A stretch of 64,000 nt of DNA from Labrys miyagiensis (GTDB lineage Bacteria > Pseudomonadota > Alphaproteobacteria > Rhizobiales > Labraceae): assembly GCF_030160835.1 (NCBI RefSeq), contig NZ_BSPC01000005.1, forward strand, positions 620,001 through 684,000. The letters run 5' to 3'. Of this stretch, positions 25,983-35,201 are shown in pieces; the first letter of the stretch is position 1; the number at the start of each line of letters is the position of its first letter. The translations under genes and the position numbers were made by a program. The notes under the pieces were generated by a model that saw only the letters and a list, made by a program, of their open reading frames with translations, searched no databases and had not been told where the DNA came from.

Positions 25983-28062
25983 TCCTGCGTTCAAGCCCGC
26001 GATCGCAACGGGCCTGGCGGCCTTCATCCTCGGACTCGGCTTCCTCATCCTCAATCCCGGCAATGCGGCGAACACCTTGCGCGAGGAGGCCTTCGATCTC
26101 ATCGAAGCGGGTATTCTCGCCAAGCGGCTGCCGGATGGCGTGGTGGTCGTTGCAATAGACCGCAACAGCCTGGCCGAAAAGGACTCCTGGCCTTGGCCGC
26201 GAGCCCGTTATGTCGACCTCGTCAGCAAGCTGCAGGACGCCAAGCCCGCAGTGATCGGCATCGACATCCTGCTCAACGGTCCTGACCGCCGCGCGCCGGG
26301 GCCAACCCTGAGGGAGCTTGCGAAGTCGACCGGTAGGACCGACCTCAACACCGTGGCCGCCAGCCTGCCCGATGACGACAAGGCGCTCGGCGACACCCTG
26401 GCGCGTTCGGACGTGGTGCTCGGCCTTCTGCTGGACGAAGAAGGCAAGGACGAGCCGCCCTTTCCCGCCATGATCGCCAGGGCGAAGGGAGCACCGACCC
26501 CGCAGCCGTCGCAGGCGGCGGAGGGTGTCGATGCCCCCTTGCCCGTACTGGTCGAGGGCGCCGTCGCCGTGGGTGCCCTCTCTTTCTCAGCGGGCACCGG
26601 CACCAAGGTGCGACAGGCGCCGGTTTTCGTGAATGCCGCCAATGAGGACTATGCCGGCTTTGCCGTGGAAGTCTTCCGGGATACCCAGCAGGCGTCTGCC
26701 TTCGTGATCGATCCGGATGGAGCGACGGTCTCCGTGGGCGATCGTCATATCCCCCTGCGTGAAGGCGCATCGATCCGCCTGCATCTGACCTCGCCCTTGA
26801 GCTGGGCAGCCCGTACGGTTTCCGCTGCGGATGTGCTCGATGGCAAGATACCGGCCGAGCGGCTCGCCGGCCGCATCGTCCTGATTGGCGCGACAGCCCC
26901 GGAAGCGGGCGCCTTTCTCGCCACCGCCGTGGCGCCGAACACGCCGACGGTGCAGGTGCAGGCCGAGGCGATCGAAGGGCTGCGCTCAGGCGATATCCCG
27001 CTTCGCATCCACAATCCCCGCCTGGTCGAGCCGGTGGCGGCAGCCGCGCTCGGCCTGGTCGCGCTTGCCGCCGCTCTCTGGCTCGGGCCGCTGCTGGCAA
27101 GCTTGATCCTGGCGGTCCTGATTCTCGGCTGGATCGGCTTCAGCGTCGGCCTCTTCGCTGGCACGGGCCTGCTCATCGATCCCGTCGGGCCGCTGATCCC
27201 TGCCGTCGCCGCCGCCAATTCGGCCCTGGTGGTGATGTTCGCGCGCACGCGCAAGCTGCGCAATGCCATCGAGCGCAAGTTCGGGCGCTATCTCTCGCCG
27301 GAGATCGTTCGCCGGCTGACGGCAGCCCCGGAGGAACTCAGGATCGAGGGCGAACTGCGCGAGGTCACGGCGCTGTTCTCCGACATCGAGGGCTTCACCA
27401 CCATGTCTGAGAATGCCGAGCCGCGCACGCTGGTCGGCGCACTCGATGCCTATTTCGATGGGGTCTGCGCCATCGTCATCCGCCATGGCGGCATGGTCGA
27501 CAAGATTGTGGGCGATGCCGTACATGGCCTGTTCAACGCCCCGCTCGCTCTACCCGGCCATGCCCGGGTGGCGATGGATTGCGCCATCGAGATCGGCCGC
27601 TTCACCCAGGAATTCCGCAACCGTGAGGATGCCAGGAAGCTCGGCTTCGGGCGCACGCGCATCGGCCTCGACACCGGGCCGGTGATCGTCGGCGATGTCG
27701 GAGGCCTCGGCCATCTCGACTACACCGCCCATGGCGACGCCGTGAACTCGGCCGCGCGGCTCGAGGCCATCAACAAGCAGTTCGGCACCACCATCTGTCT
27801 CGGCGCCCGCGCGGCAAAAGCGATCGGCGCGCCGGAGCTCATGCGCCCGCTCGGCACGGTGGTGCTGCGGGGGCGCGCGGCAGAGACGGCCGTGTTCAGC
27901 CCCTGGCCCGACGATGCCACGCCGCAGCGGCGGCAGGCTTACCTGGCTGCCTATGAGCTGGTGAAACAGGATTCAAACCAGGCTCTGGCGCTGTTCAAGG
28001 GTCTCGCGGAGCAATGGCCTGGTGATCCGGCCGTCGCCTATTGGGTCAAGACGTTGTCTTGA
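25975..28062 (+). CDS. CHASE2-domain adenylate/guanylate cyclase
   Basis: A 695-residue membrane protein. An N-terminal membrane segment leads to an extracytoplasmic CHASE2 sensor (about 35-330), then about three membrane helices (345-420) and a class III cyclase domain. The cyclase has FSDIEGFT (metal Asp, about 469), GDAVHGLFNAP (second Asp, about 513) and the HGDAVNSAARLE transition-state region. The GTG at 25975 is chosen because it overlaps the end of the Crp gene; an earlier GTG at 25942 is possible. Product is probably cAMP; what CHASE2 senses is unknown. Confidence 0.9.
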   Translation: MADPAFKPAIATGLAAFILGLGFLILNPGNAANTLREEAFDLIEAGILAKRLPDGVVVVAIDRNSLAEKDSWPWPRARYVDLVSKLQDAKPAVIGIDILLNGPDRRAPGPTLRELAKSTGRTDLNTVAASLPDDDKALGDTLARSDVVLGLLLDEEGKDEPPFPAMIARAKGAPTPQPSQAAEGVDAPLPVLVEGAVAVGALSFSAGTGTKVRQAPVFVNAANEDYAGFAVEVFRDTQQASAFVIDPDGATVSVGDRHIPLREGASIRLHLTSPLSWAARTVSAADVLDGKIPAERLAGRIVLIGATAPEAGAFLATAVAPNTPTVQVQAEAIEGLRSGDIPLRIHNPRLVEPVAAAALGLVALAAALWLGPLLASLILAVLILGWIGFSVGLFAGTGLLIDPVGPLIPAVAAANSALVVMFARTRKLRNAIERKFGRYLSPEIVRRLTAAPEELRIEGELREVTALFSDIEGFTTMSENAEPRTLVGALDAYFDGVCAIVIRHGGMVDKIVGDAVHGLFNAPLALPGHARVAMDCAIEIGRFTQEFRNREDARKLGFGRTRIGLDTGPVIVGDVGGLGHLDYTAHGDAVNSAARLEAINKQFGTTICLGARAAKAIGAPELMRPLGTVVLRGRAAETAVFSPWPDDATPQRRQAYLAAYELVKQDSNQALALFKGLAEQWPGDPAVAYWVKTLS

Positions 28063-28319
28063 GGGCCTTCTACGAAGCGGAAAGCGAGCGCCGCCATCGA
28101 GTTCCATAGGAGTGTCGGGTATTTGTCGCCCGGGTGATCTCTGGCGATCTACGGCAAGTTCACGGGACAATTTCTCGAAATCGCCGCATGACCTTTCGGC
28201 TTCCGGCGGTTTGCGCTACAGGGTAGCTGAACAGGAGGGCCGCAACCCTCCGGCGGCGCACCCGATCAGACGACAGGCGCGCTGTTGCATATCCATCTGC
28301 ACGAGAACTGGGAACGCCC

Positions 28320-28862
28320 ATGAAACACCGTCTTGTCGAAACCCTGGCCGTTGCGGCCCTGCTTTGCGCCTCCCTCGGCGCCGGCACGGCCCTGGCCCAG
28401 TCCACCGATGCGGCCAAGCCGGCCGCCGCGGCCCCCGCGCCAGCTCCGCCGCCCGGCGGGGGATGGGCCGTGCGCTGCGCCTCGACCTCCCGTCAGGGAT
28501 CGCCCGATTGCGCCGTCGACGAGAGCGCGGTGATGAACAACACCGGCCAGCTCGTGGTGGCCTTCTCGGTGCGCGTGCCGAACGACACCCGCGCCCCCGC
28601 GCTGCTGGTACAGATACCGCTCGGCCTCTTCCTGCCGGCCCAGCTCAAGCTGCAGGTCGATGACGGCCAGGCTCTGAGCTACCCGATCCAGACCTGCGAC
28701 GCCTCGGGCTGCTATGTCGGCATGCCTCTCGATGCCGGACTGCTCGCCCAGATGAAGAGCGGCCAGCAGCTGAAGACGGTCTTCCAGAACATGCAGCATA
28801 AGGACATGACGATCTCCCTGCCGCTGCAGGGCTTCGCCGACGCCTTCGCGAAGATCCAGTAG
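28320..28862 (+). CDS. Invasion-associated locus B (IalB) family protein
   Basis: A 180-residue exported protein with a signal peptide (cleavage near ALAQ-STD, residue 26) and a Pro/Ala linker. The IalB core has GGWAVRCA, VQIPLGLFLPAQ, the cysteine pair TCDASGCYVGMPLD and a C-terminal hydrophobic strand. Named from a Bartonella erythrocyte-invasion gene, but common in free-living Hyphomicrobiales, where its function is unclear. It stands alone, about 260 bases after the cyclase gene. Confidence 0.88.
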   Translation: MKHRLVETLAVAALLCASLGAGTALAQSTDAAKPAAAAPAPAPPPGGGWAVRCASTSRQGSPDCAVDESAVMNNTGQLVVAFSVRVPNDTRAPALLVQIPLGLFLPAQLKLQVDDGQALSYPIQTCDASGCYVGMPLDAGLLAQMKSGQQLKTVFQNMQHKDMTISLPLQGFADAFAKIQ

Positions 28863-28864
28863 GG

Positions 28865-28884
28865 CTGGAAGTCCGCGCTCCCAG
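28865..28884 (+). repeat. Solo arm of repeat family B
   Basis: CTGGAAGTCCGCGCTCCCAG matches the right arms at 10731-10750 and 40294-40311. It abuts the htpX stop codon. Similar solo arms stand at 32371-32385 and 58030-58049. Confidence 0.6.
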
Positions 28885-29805
28885 TTACCCCCACGGCCCG
28901 CGTGGCTTCAGGTCGTCCAGCCCGATACCCTCGACGAACCCGCCCTTACGTTTCGGCGGGGTGCCCATGCGCTGGGCGATCGCCTCCAGCGCGGCGATGC
29001 GGTTGCCCGTATCGGGGTGGGTGGAGAACAGGTTGTCCATCGCCCGGCCTGAGAGCGGGTTGATGATGAACATATGGGCCGTGGCGGGGTTGGCCTCGGC
29101 CGCCTCGTTGGGAATGTGCTGCGCGGCATCGTGAATGCGCACCAGGGCCGAGGCGAGGGCGCGCGGATTGCCGCTGATCTCGGCGCCGAGGCGGTCGGCC
29201 TCATATTCGCGCGAGCGCGAGATCGCCATCTGCACGATCATGGCGGCGAGCGGCGCCAGGATGGCGATCGCGATGCTGGCGATCGGGCCGGGGCCTTCAC
29301 GATCGCGGCCTGAAGAAAAGAACATGCCGAAATTGGCGAGCATCGAGATGGCACCGGCCAGCGTCGCCGTCACCGTCATCAGCAGCGTATCGCGATGCTT
29401 GATATGGGCGAGCTCATGGGCGATCACGCCCGCCGCCTCCTCGCGCGAGAGCATCTGCAGCAGGCCGCTGTTCACGGCCACGGCGGCATTGGCCGGGTCG
29501 CGGCCCGTGGCAAAGGCGTTCGGTTGCGGATCGTCGATGATGTAGAGCCTGGGCATGGGCAGGCCGGCATTGCGCGCCAGTCCCGCCGTGAGCTGGTAGA
29601 GCTCCGGCTCGCTGCGCGCGTCGACTTCGCGGGCGCCATACATCGACAGCACCATGTCGCCCGAGCGCCAATAGGCGAAGATATTGGTGGCGATGGCGAT
29701 CGCCAGCGCGATGATCATGCCGGTTTTGCCGCCCAGAACCAGGCCGATCGCCATGAACAAGGCGGTCATGCCGGCAAGGAGGATGGCCGTGCGTGCGTAA
29801 TGCAT
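28885..29805 (-). CDS. htpX: Membrane zinc metalloprotease HtpX
   Basis: A 306-residue M48 peptidase. Two membrane helices at the N-terminus (about 7-45), the zinc motif HELAH at residues 130-134, two more hydrophobic segments and a downstream YEADRLGA glutamate ligand. It degrades damaged or misassembled inner-membrane proteins with FtsH. The start at 29805 gives the usual N-terminus; the frame runs on to 29850. Convergent with ialB. Confidence 0.95.
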   Translation of the reverse strand: MHYARTAILLAGMTALFMAIGLVLGGKTGMIIALAIAIATNIFAYWRSGDMVLSMYGAREVDARSEPELYQLTAGLARNAGLPMPRLYIIDDPQPNAFATGRDPANAAVAVNSGLLQMLSREEAAGVIAHELAHIKHRDTLLMTVTATLAGAISMLANFGMFFSSGRDREGPGPIASIAIAILAPLAAMIVQMAISRSREYEADRLGAEISGNPRALASALVRIHDAAQHIPNEAAEANPATAHMFIINPLSGRAMDNLFSTHPDTGNRIAALEAIAQRMGTPPKRKGGFVEGIGLDDLKPRGPWG

Positions 29806-29951
29806 CGAAGGAGTCCCGTTTCTCCGGCGATAAGATCGGAACTCCACCATAGCCTATGCAAGAGGCCGCCGCATGAAAGCTTTGTCATGTGGAGGAACGG
29901 CGGCGGCTCGGGTCTCTATTCGCGAGTGTGTGTGGGAGACGAGCTGTAATT

Positions 29952-30036
29952 CGTCATTGCGAGCGCAACGAAGCAATCCAGGGCCATTGGCATCACCCTT
30001 CGGCCCTTGGATTGCTTCGCTGCGCTCGCAATGACG
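29952..30036. repeat. Inverted intergenic repeat CGTCATTGCGAG (family D)
   Basis: The ends CGTCATTGCGAGCG / CGCTCGCAATGACG and the internal GAAGCAATCC / GGATTGCTTC form a long imperfect hairpin between htpX and the L,D-transpeptidase gene. This sequence type is a familiar palindromic intergenic repeat in many proteobacteria. Confidence 0.8.
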
Positions 30037-30103
30037 GCAGTACCGGCGCCTTTTCCGATATCGCCGCTCTTTTCAGTCAGGCTCTCGAAACAGGCGCTGC
30101 GCC

Positions 30104-30799
30104 TCACATCGCAGCGTCGACCTCGTCGCCCGGATCGTTGGAGGGCAGCACCACCACATGGGTGCCCACAGGCGTGTTGTTGTAGAGGTGGATGATGTCC
30201 TGGTTGAGCAGGCGGATGCAGCCCGAGGACATCGACTTGCCGATCGACGTGGGGTCGATCGTGCCGTGCAGGCGATAGAGCGTGTCGCGATTGCCCTGGA
30301 ACAGATACATGGCGCGGGCGCCCAGCGGATTGCCGGGGCCGCCGGGCATGCCGTCGGCATATTTGGCGGCCTCGGAATCGCGCTTCACCATGTCGGAGGG
30401 GGGCGTCCAGGTCGGCCAGACCGATTTGCGCTTGACGGTGGCGTTGCCGTGCCAGCCGAAGCCCTCGCGACCCACGCCGACGCCGTAGCGGGTGGCAAGA
30501 CCACCCTCATGCACATGGTAGAGATAGTGGTTGTTGGGGTCGATCACGATGGTTCCGGGCGCTTCGCCGGTCGGATCCGAGACCTCGCGGCGGTAGAAGG
30601 CGGGATCGATCTGCCCCAGGTCGATCGCCGGCACCGGATAGCCATTGTCCTCGCCGCCGGCATAGATGGCGCGGTAGTTATAGTCGCTGCCGCCCCAGCC
30701 GTCGAAGAAGGCGTCCGCCGACAGGCGGCGGGACGAGGCGCAGCTGGCGAGAAGGAGAGGAGCGCCGAGCACGAACAGGCGGCGGGACAAATCGGGCAT
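30104..30799 (-). CDS. L,D-transpeptidase (YkuD domain) lipoprotein
   Basis: A 231-residue protein. The N-terminus has SRRLFVLG and a lipobox-like LLASC, so it is probably an exported lipoprotein, possibly by the Tat route. The YkuD domain spans about 80-220 with the active-site motif HGTIDPTSIG ... SSGCIRL. L,D-transpeptidases make 3-3 peptidoglycan crosslinks or attach proteins to the wall. The ATG at 30799 is preferred over an adjacent GTG. Confidence 0.93.
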   Translation of the reverse strand: MPDLSRRLFVLGAPLLLASCASSRRLSADAFFDGWGGSDYNYRAIYAGGEDNGYPVPAIDLGQIDPAFYRREVSDPTGEAPGTIVIDPNNHYLYHVHEGGLATRYGVGVGREGFGWHGNATVKRKSVWPTWTPPSDMVKRDSEAAKYADGMPGGPGNPLGARAMYLFQGNRDTLYRLHGTIDPTSIGKSMSSGCIRLLNQDIIHLYNNTPVGTHVVVLPSNDPGDEVDAAM

Positions 30800-31066
30800 C
30801 ACAGACCTTCCAAGCCAGGAATCAGTATCAATTCGGGCAAATTTCGGGGCGAGTAGAGCTTATCAGGGTTAATAGCTGGTTATCCCGGGCAATAGCTTCG
30901 TTAGGAAATCGCCGGCACCAACTTTTTCGCAACGTCAACCCAAACAATTTGAAAGAGTTCCGCCTGTCCAGCAGCCGCAGGTTGCATGGCCGCCGCCAGC
31001 CCGGTCCGTTCCAGGGCCGGGATCGCGGGGTCATGAACAGGTCACGCGGGCTTTCGAGCGGCACCC

Positions 31067-31672
31067 TCAGATCCAGGGGCGCGCCGCAGCCGTCTTCTGC
31101 TCGAAGGAGGCGATGTGCGGCGTCTTCTCCATGGTCACGCCGATGTCGTCGAGCCCCTTGAGCAGCTTGTTCTTGCGGGCGGGATCGATGTCGAACTTGA
31201 CCGTGCCGCCATCCGGCCCATGAATCTCCTGGGCCTCGAGGTCCACCGTCAGCGTGGCGTTGGCGCCGCGCTTGGCATCATCGAACAACTTTTCGAGATC
31301 GTCCGGCGAAACGACGATCGGCAGGATGCCGTTGTTGAAGCAGTTGTTGTAGAAGATATCGGCGAAGGAGGTGGAGATCACACAGCGGATGCCGAAATCG
31401 AGCAGGGCCCAGGGCGCATGCTCGCGTGAGGAGCCGCAGCCGAAATTATCGCCGGCCACCAGGATCTTGGCTTGGCGATAGGAAGGCTTGTTCAGCACGA
31501 AATCCGCGTTCTCGCTGCCGTCGTCGTTGAAGCGCATCTCGGAAAACAGCCCGGCGCCCAATCCCGTGCGCTTGATGGTCTTGAGATATTGCTTGGGGAT
31601 GATCATGTCCGTGTCTACGTTCGTGATCTCCAGGGGCGCGGCAACACCGGTGAGCGTCGTAAATTTGTCCAT
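31067..31672 (-). CDS. leuD: 3-isopropylmalate dehydratase small subunit LeuD
   Basis: A 201-residue swivel subunit of isopropylmalate isomerase in leucine synthesis. The conserved [31 protein letters not shown] and [10 protein letters not shown] blocks are all present. The partner leuC is not adjacent. The start at 31672 matches the usual [10 protein letters not shown]-terminus. Confidence 0.97.
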   Translation of the reverse strand: MDKFTTLTGVAAPLEITNVDTDMIIPKQYLKTIKRTGLGAGLFSEMRFNDDGSENADFVLNKPSYRQAKILVAGDNFGCGSSREHAPWALLDFGIRCVISTSFADIFYNNCFNNGILPIVVSPDDLEKLFDDAKRGANATLTVDLEAQEIHGPDGGTVKFDIDPARKNKLLKGLDDIGVTMEKTPHIASFEQKTAAARPWI

Positions 31673-31775
31673 TGGCTGAGAACCGTTTCGAACTGAAGCT
31701 TTTATTGCCCGGTCTTTTATGGCTTGCTGTTCCGGGTGACAAGTAATTTGGGCGTGAGAGAACCGAGAAGGCACC

Positions 31776-32363
31776 ATGTCTGGTCTGTTACGGCTCAGTG
31801 AGGCGGCGCGCCGCGCGACGGTGAAGGCCCTGGCTCCGGCCGAACCCATCGTCTACGTCACCACGCCCGACCCTCGCGAGGCCGCGCGCAACGCCATCTC
31901 CACCTTCGGCGCCGGCGCTCTGATCGCAGTGCTGAGCCTGCCGATCGCCTGGGCCTGTCTCTCCGCGGCCTGGCAGGCCATCGCCAATGGCGGTTCGGTG
32001 GTGCTGCCGCTGCTGTTCAGCCTGCTGGCGCTGCCGGCCTGCATCTTCGGCGTCTATCTGATCAGCGCGCCCTATGCCGCCTATCTCCGCGCCAAGGACC
32101 GCGTGGTACTGATCACCGACCGCCGGCTGGTGCTGATTTCCATCCGCAACGGGGTGGAGGAAACACTGTCCGCCCGCTCCATCCTCGGCGTCGAGCGCAA
32201 GAGCATCGAGCGCGGCTTCGGCACGCTGGAAGTGCGCCACGAGGCCAGGGGCGACGAAGCGGAGACGGTGCTCGCCGGCATGGACAATGTCATGGACGCC
32301 GAACTCGCCATCCGCCGCCTCTCGCTCGATCATTCGGTGACGATCATCTCGCCGGTGCATTAG
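31776..32363 (+). CDS. Membrane protein with PH-like C-terminal domain
   Basis: A 195-residue protein of unknown function. Two hydrophobic segments lie at about 42-66 and 74-98. The C-terminal part, from [13 protein letters not shown] onward, has the alternating strand pattern seen in bacterial PH-like domains (TDRRL...[19 protein letters not shown]). It is divergent from leuD. The PH-like assignment is a pattern judgement only. Confidence 0.6.
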   Translation: MSGLLRLSEAARRATVKALAPAEPIVYVTTPDPREAARNAISTFGAGALIAVLSLPIAWACLSAAWQAIANGGSVVLPLLFSLLALPACIFGVYLISAPYAAYLRAKDRVVLITDRRLVLISIRNGVEETLSARSILGVERKSIERGFGTLEVRHEARGDEAETVLAGMDNVMDAELAIRRLSLDHSVTIISPVH

Positions 32364-32477
32364 CTGTGATGTCCGCGCTCCCAGCATTTGTCGCCTCTGG
32401 GACAGCCAATGTCTGCTTTCAGTCTTTGAGAGCCTGCCTTCCCGCTAGCATCGCTCGAAACAGCAGGGAGCGGGACG

Positions 32478-34010
32478 ATGATGGAAGCAGTGGCGGAGGC
32501 AAGGCGCTCTCGATCAGGCCGGCGTGGGGCGCGCAGCGGCCCGGTGGCGCCGCCCTATATCACCCGCAAGATCCCGCCCTATGAGATCCTCTCCGAGGAA
32601 GCGCTGGCGCTGATCGAGGAGCATGCCGACCGTATCCTGGAGGAGGTCGGCTTCGAGATCCGCGGCGACCAGGAGGCGGTCGACCTCTTCAAGGCAGCGG
32701 GCGCCGAGACGGACGGCTGGCGCATCCGGCCGCCGCGCGGGCTGATCCGCTCGATCATCCAGCGGACCTGCCCGGCGAGCTTCATGCAGCATGCCCGCAA
32801 TCCCGAGCGCTCGGTGGTGATTGGCGGCGCCAACACCGTGTTCTCGCCCGCCTACGGCTCGCCCTTCGTCACCGATGCCGATCGCGGCCGGCGCTATGGC
32901 ACGCTTGAGGATTTCGGCAATTTCGTGAAACTGGCCTATATGACGCCTTGGCTGCACCATTCCGGCGGCACGGTGTGCGAACCGGTAGACGTGCCCGTCA
33001 ACAAGCGCCATTTCGACATGGTGCTGGCCCACATGACCCTCTCCGACAAGGGCTTCATGGGCTCGGTGACCACCGCGCCGCGCGCTTCCGATTCCATCGA
33101 GATGTGCCGGGTGTTGTTCGGGGCCGATTTCGTCGACGCCAATTGCGTCATCCTCGGCAATGTCAACACCAACTCGCCCCTCGTGCTCGATGGCGAGGCC
33201 TCGCGCGTGATACGCACCTATGCGCGCGCGAACCAGGCGGCGGTCTGCGTGCCCTTCATCCTCGGCGGCGCCATGGGCCCGGTGACGACAGCCGGCGCGC
33301 TTGCCCAGTGCTTTGCCGAGGCGATGATGTGCGTTGCGCTGACCCAGCTGGAACGTCCGGGCGCGCCGGCGATTCTCGGCAATTTCCTGTCATCGATGTC
33401 GCTGAAATCCGGCGCACCGACGTTCGGCACGCCGGAGCCGGCGCTCGGCTATCTCGGCATCGGTGCGCTCGCTCGCCGCCTCGGCGTGCCCTTGCGCTGC
33501 GGCGGCAATCTCTGCGCTTCCAAGATCCCGGATGCGCAGGCCGCCTATGAGAGCGCCAATTCGATGTGGCCGGCCTTCCTCGCCGGCGCCCATTTCATCC
33601 TGCATTCGGCCGGCTGGGCCGAGGGCGCGCTCGCCATGTCCTATGAGAAATTCGTGATGGATGCCGACCAGCTCGGCGCCTTCCACACCTTGGCGCGGGG
33701 CATGCCGGTGGACGAGAACGCCTTCGCCCTCGATGGCTTCCACGAGGTCGGCCCCGGCAAGCATTTCCTCGGCAGCGCCCACACCATGCGCAACTACGAG
33801 ACCGCTTTCTACGACTTCCCTCTCTCGGACAACAATTCCTTTGAGCAATGGAGCGAGGAGGGCAGTCACGACATCGTCAAGCGCGCCAATCGCAAGTGGA
33901 AGGCCATGCTGGAAGCCTATGAGGCGCCGCCGATGGAGCAGGACAAGCGCGAGGCGCTGACAGATTTCGTGGCACGGAAAAAGGCCGAGGTGCCGGACGC
34001 TTGGTATTGA
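32478..34010 (+). CDS. Trimethylamine methyltransferase (MttB) family protein, non-pyrrolysine
   Basis: A 510-residue member of the MttB superfamily. Recognisable blocks: EILSEEALALIEEHADRILEEVGFE, MQHARNP, LGNVNTNSPL, FILGGAMGPVT and the AAYESANSMWPA...HSAGW region. The frame has no internal amber codon, so it is a non-pyrrolysine homologue. Characterised relatives of this type demethylate glycine betaine or other quaternary amines and pass methyl to a corrinoid protein. No corrinoid protein gene is adjacent. It shares overall organisation with the second copy at 52.8 kb. Its end is one base from the convergent toxin gene. Confidence 0.9.
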   Translation: MMEAVAEARRSRSGRRGARSGPVAPPYITRKIPPYEILSEEALALIEEHADRILEEVGFEIRGDQEAVDLFKAAGAETDGWRIRPPRGLIRSIIQRTCPASFMQHARNPERSVVIGGANTVFSPAYGSPFVTDADRGRRYGTLEDFGNFVKLAYMTPWLHHSGGTVCEPVDVPVNKRHFDMVLAHMTLSDKGFMGSVTTAPRASDSIEMCRVLFGADFVDANCVILGNVNTNSPLVLDGEASRVIRTYARANQAAVCVPFILGGAMGPVTTAGALAQCFAEAMMCVALTQLERPGAPAILGNFLSSMSLKSGAPTFGTPEPALGYLGIGALARRLGVPLRCGGNLCASKIPDAQAAYESANSMWPAFLAGAHFILHSAGWAEGALAMSYEKFVMDADQLGAFHTLARGMPVDENAFALDGFHEVGPGKHFLGSAHTMRNYETAFYDFPLSDNNSFEQWSEEGSHDIVKRANRKWKAMLEAYEAPPMEQDKREALTDFVARKKAEVPDAWY

Positions 34011-34011
34011 G

Positions 34012-34302
34012 CTATCGAATATCCAGAAAGGAGCGGTCCGCACGGCCATCCCAGAGACGAATAATCTCTATTTGGCCATTGCGTATTGCGTAAACGAGCG
34101 AAAAAGGTGTTCGAGGGATCGCTAGCTCTCGAGCCTCCCCCATTTCAATGGCTTTGCCACTATAGGGATTTTCTGAGAGCATGATTACGGCAGCGTAGTA
34201 ATGCTCTCTCGCCCTTTTCTGCCCCTCTGGAAAATGCCGGGTATAGTATTGCCGGAACCAACGCAGATCCGCTTTCGTGCTCGGCAGATAGATGATCCTC
34301 AT
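34012..34302 (-). CDS. RelE/ParE-family toxin
   Basis: A 96-residue protein with the ParE-like pattern YLPSTKADLRWFRQYY, NPYSGKAIEMG and PFSLVYAIRNGQIEIIRLWDGR. Likely the toxin of a type II pair; it follows the antitoxin gene by three bases. Target unknown (gyrase or mRNA). Base composition is lower in GC than in the flanking genes. Confidence 0.85.
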   Translation of the reverse strand: MRIIYLPSTKADLRWFRQYYTRHFPEGQKRAREHYYAAVIMLSENPYSGKAIEMGEARELAIPRTPFSLVYAIRNGQIEIIRLWDGRADRSFLDIR

Positions 34303-34305
34303 GGT

Positions 34306-34590
34306 TTAGGATCGAGATGGGAAGATATCGATCTCTGGCTCGGGAAGCTCGTTCTCGGTTCCCCATGAATCGATCCAGCGATGCATCGCCTCGCTTGAAA
34401 TGAACTCGCCCTTCTCAGCTTCGATAAGGGCCAAGCGGATAGCTTCTTCCTTGGCTGTCCGAGCGTCGAGCATGGCTTCAATCGCCTGCGTCGCAAGCCA
34501 AGACGATGAACGATCGATACGTTTAGCTTCCGTATCCAGCCGTTCTTTGACATCGGGATTGAGACGTAGGGAGAAGGGGACCGTGGACAT
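34306..34590 (-). CDS. CopG/RHH-type antitoxin
   Basis: A 94-residue protein whose N-terminus (VPFSLRLNPDVKERLDTEAKRIDRSSSWLATQAIEAML) reads as a ribbon-helix-helix domain. The C-terminal half, acidic and with Trp-Ile-Asp-Ser-Trp, would wrap the toxin. First gene of the operon. Upstream, an AT-rich stretch (about 34591-34640) with repeated TAGTG and TGTAGT words likely holds the promoter. Confidence 0.83.
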   Translation of the reverse strand: MSTVPFSLRLNPDVKERLDTEAKRIDRSSSWLATQAIEAMLDARTAKEEAIRLALIEAEKGEFISSEAMHRWIDSWGTENELPEPEIDIFPSRS

Positions 34591-34778
34591 AGAAATTACT
34601 CTCGTAGTTTATTGTAGTGCAATGTAGTGAGGAATTGCGCTGCTGTCAATGCCTCGCCCGAACGCGTGCGTCCCGAAACCCTGCTCATCGGCTGAGGATT
34701 ACGCCACGCCCACAATTCGCCGCATTGCGCGCAAGGGCACTTCGCGCTAAAGGCCGTTATCCAAGTTTGGGGATGAAA

Positions 34779-35066
34779 ATGGCCGAAGCACATCAAGAAG
34801 CGATGACCGCGCACGATTTTTCCGATCACAAGGGCACCTATGAAGGCTTCCTGCGCCTGTCCGCGATCGGTATGGCCTGGGTGCTCGGCATCGTCGTCAC
34901 GCTGGGCATCGGCGGCACGACCAATCACTGGGGCATCGCCTCCGTCCTTCTGATCGTTTCGACGATTGCCAACATCCTGGGCTTGGCCGTGAAGAGCTGG
35001 AGCTGGAAGCCCGGCGCTCTGGTGGTGGTGCTCCAGCTCCTGTCCCTACTGCTTCTCACCCATTGA
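34779..35066 (+). CDS. aa3-type cytochrome c oxidase subunit IV-like protein
   Basis: A 95-residue protein with the short acidic head and KGTYEGFLRLSAIGMAWVLG segment typical of the small alphaproteobacterial aa3 oxidase subunit IV, followed by hydrophobic helices. A GGGG stretch stands at a suitable distance from the ATG at 34779; another ATG is at 34773. It lies just before the pnt operon, its usual place in this group. Confidence 0.8.
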   Translation: MAEAHQEAMTAHDFSDHKGTYEGFLRLSAIGMAWVLGIVVTLGIGGTTNHWGIASVLLIVSTIANILGLAVKSWSWKPGALVVVLQLLSLLLLTH

Positions 35067-35201
35067 GATCCTGCCGCGGCGGCCATCTTCCGTGATCAGA
35101 GAGGGTAAACCCTCTCCGCTCCCATTTCAGGGAGCCTGGCTCGACCGGCCTTCGCCGGGCGAATGTTCTGTGCCTCCTTATGCCCCCGTCGAGGAGCGAC
35201 C

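Noticed and set aside
32478-34010. Pyrrolysine-containing trimethylamine methyltransferase
   Set aside because: The frame is continuous without an internal TAG, as is the second copy, so both are non-pyrrolysine homologues.
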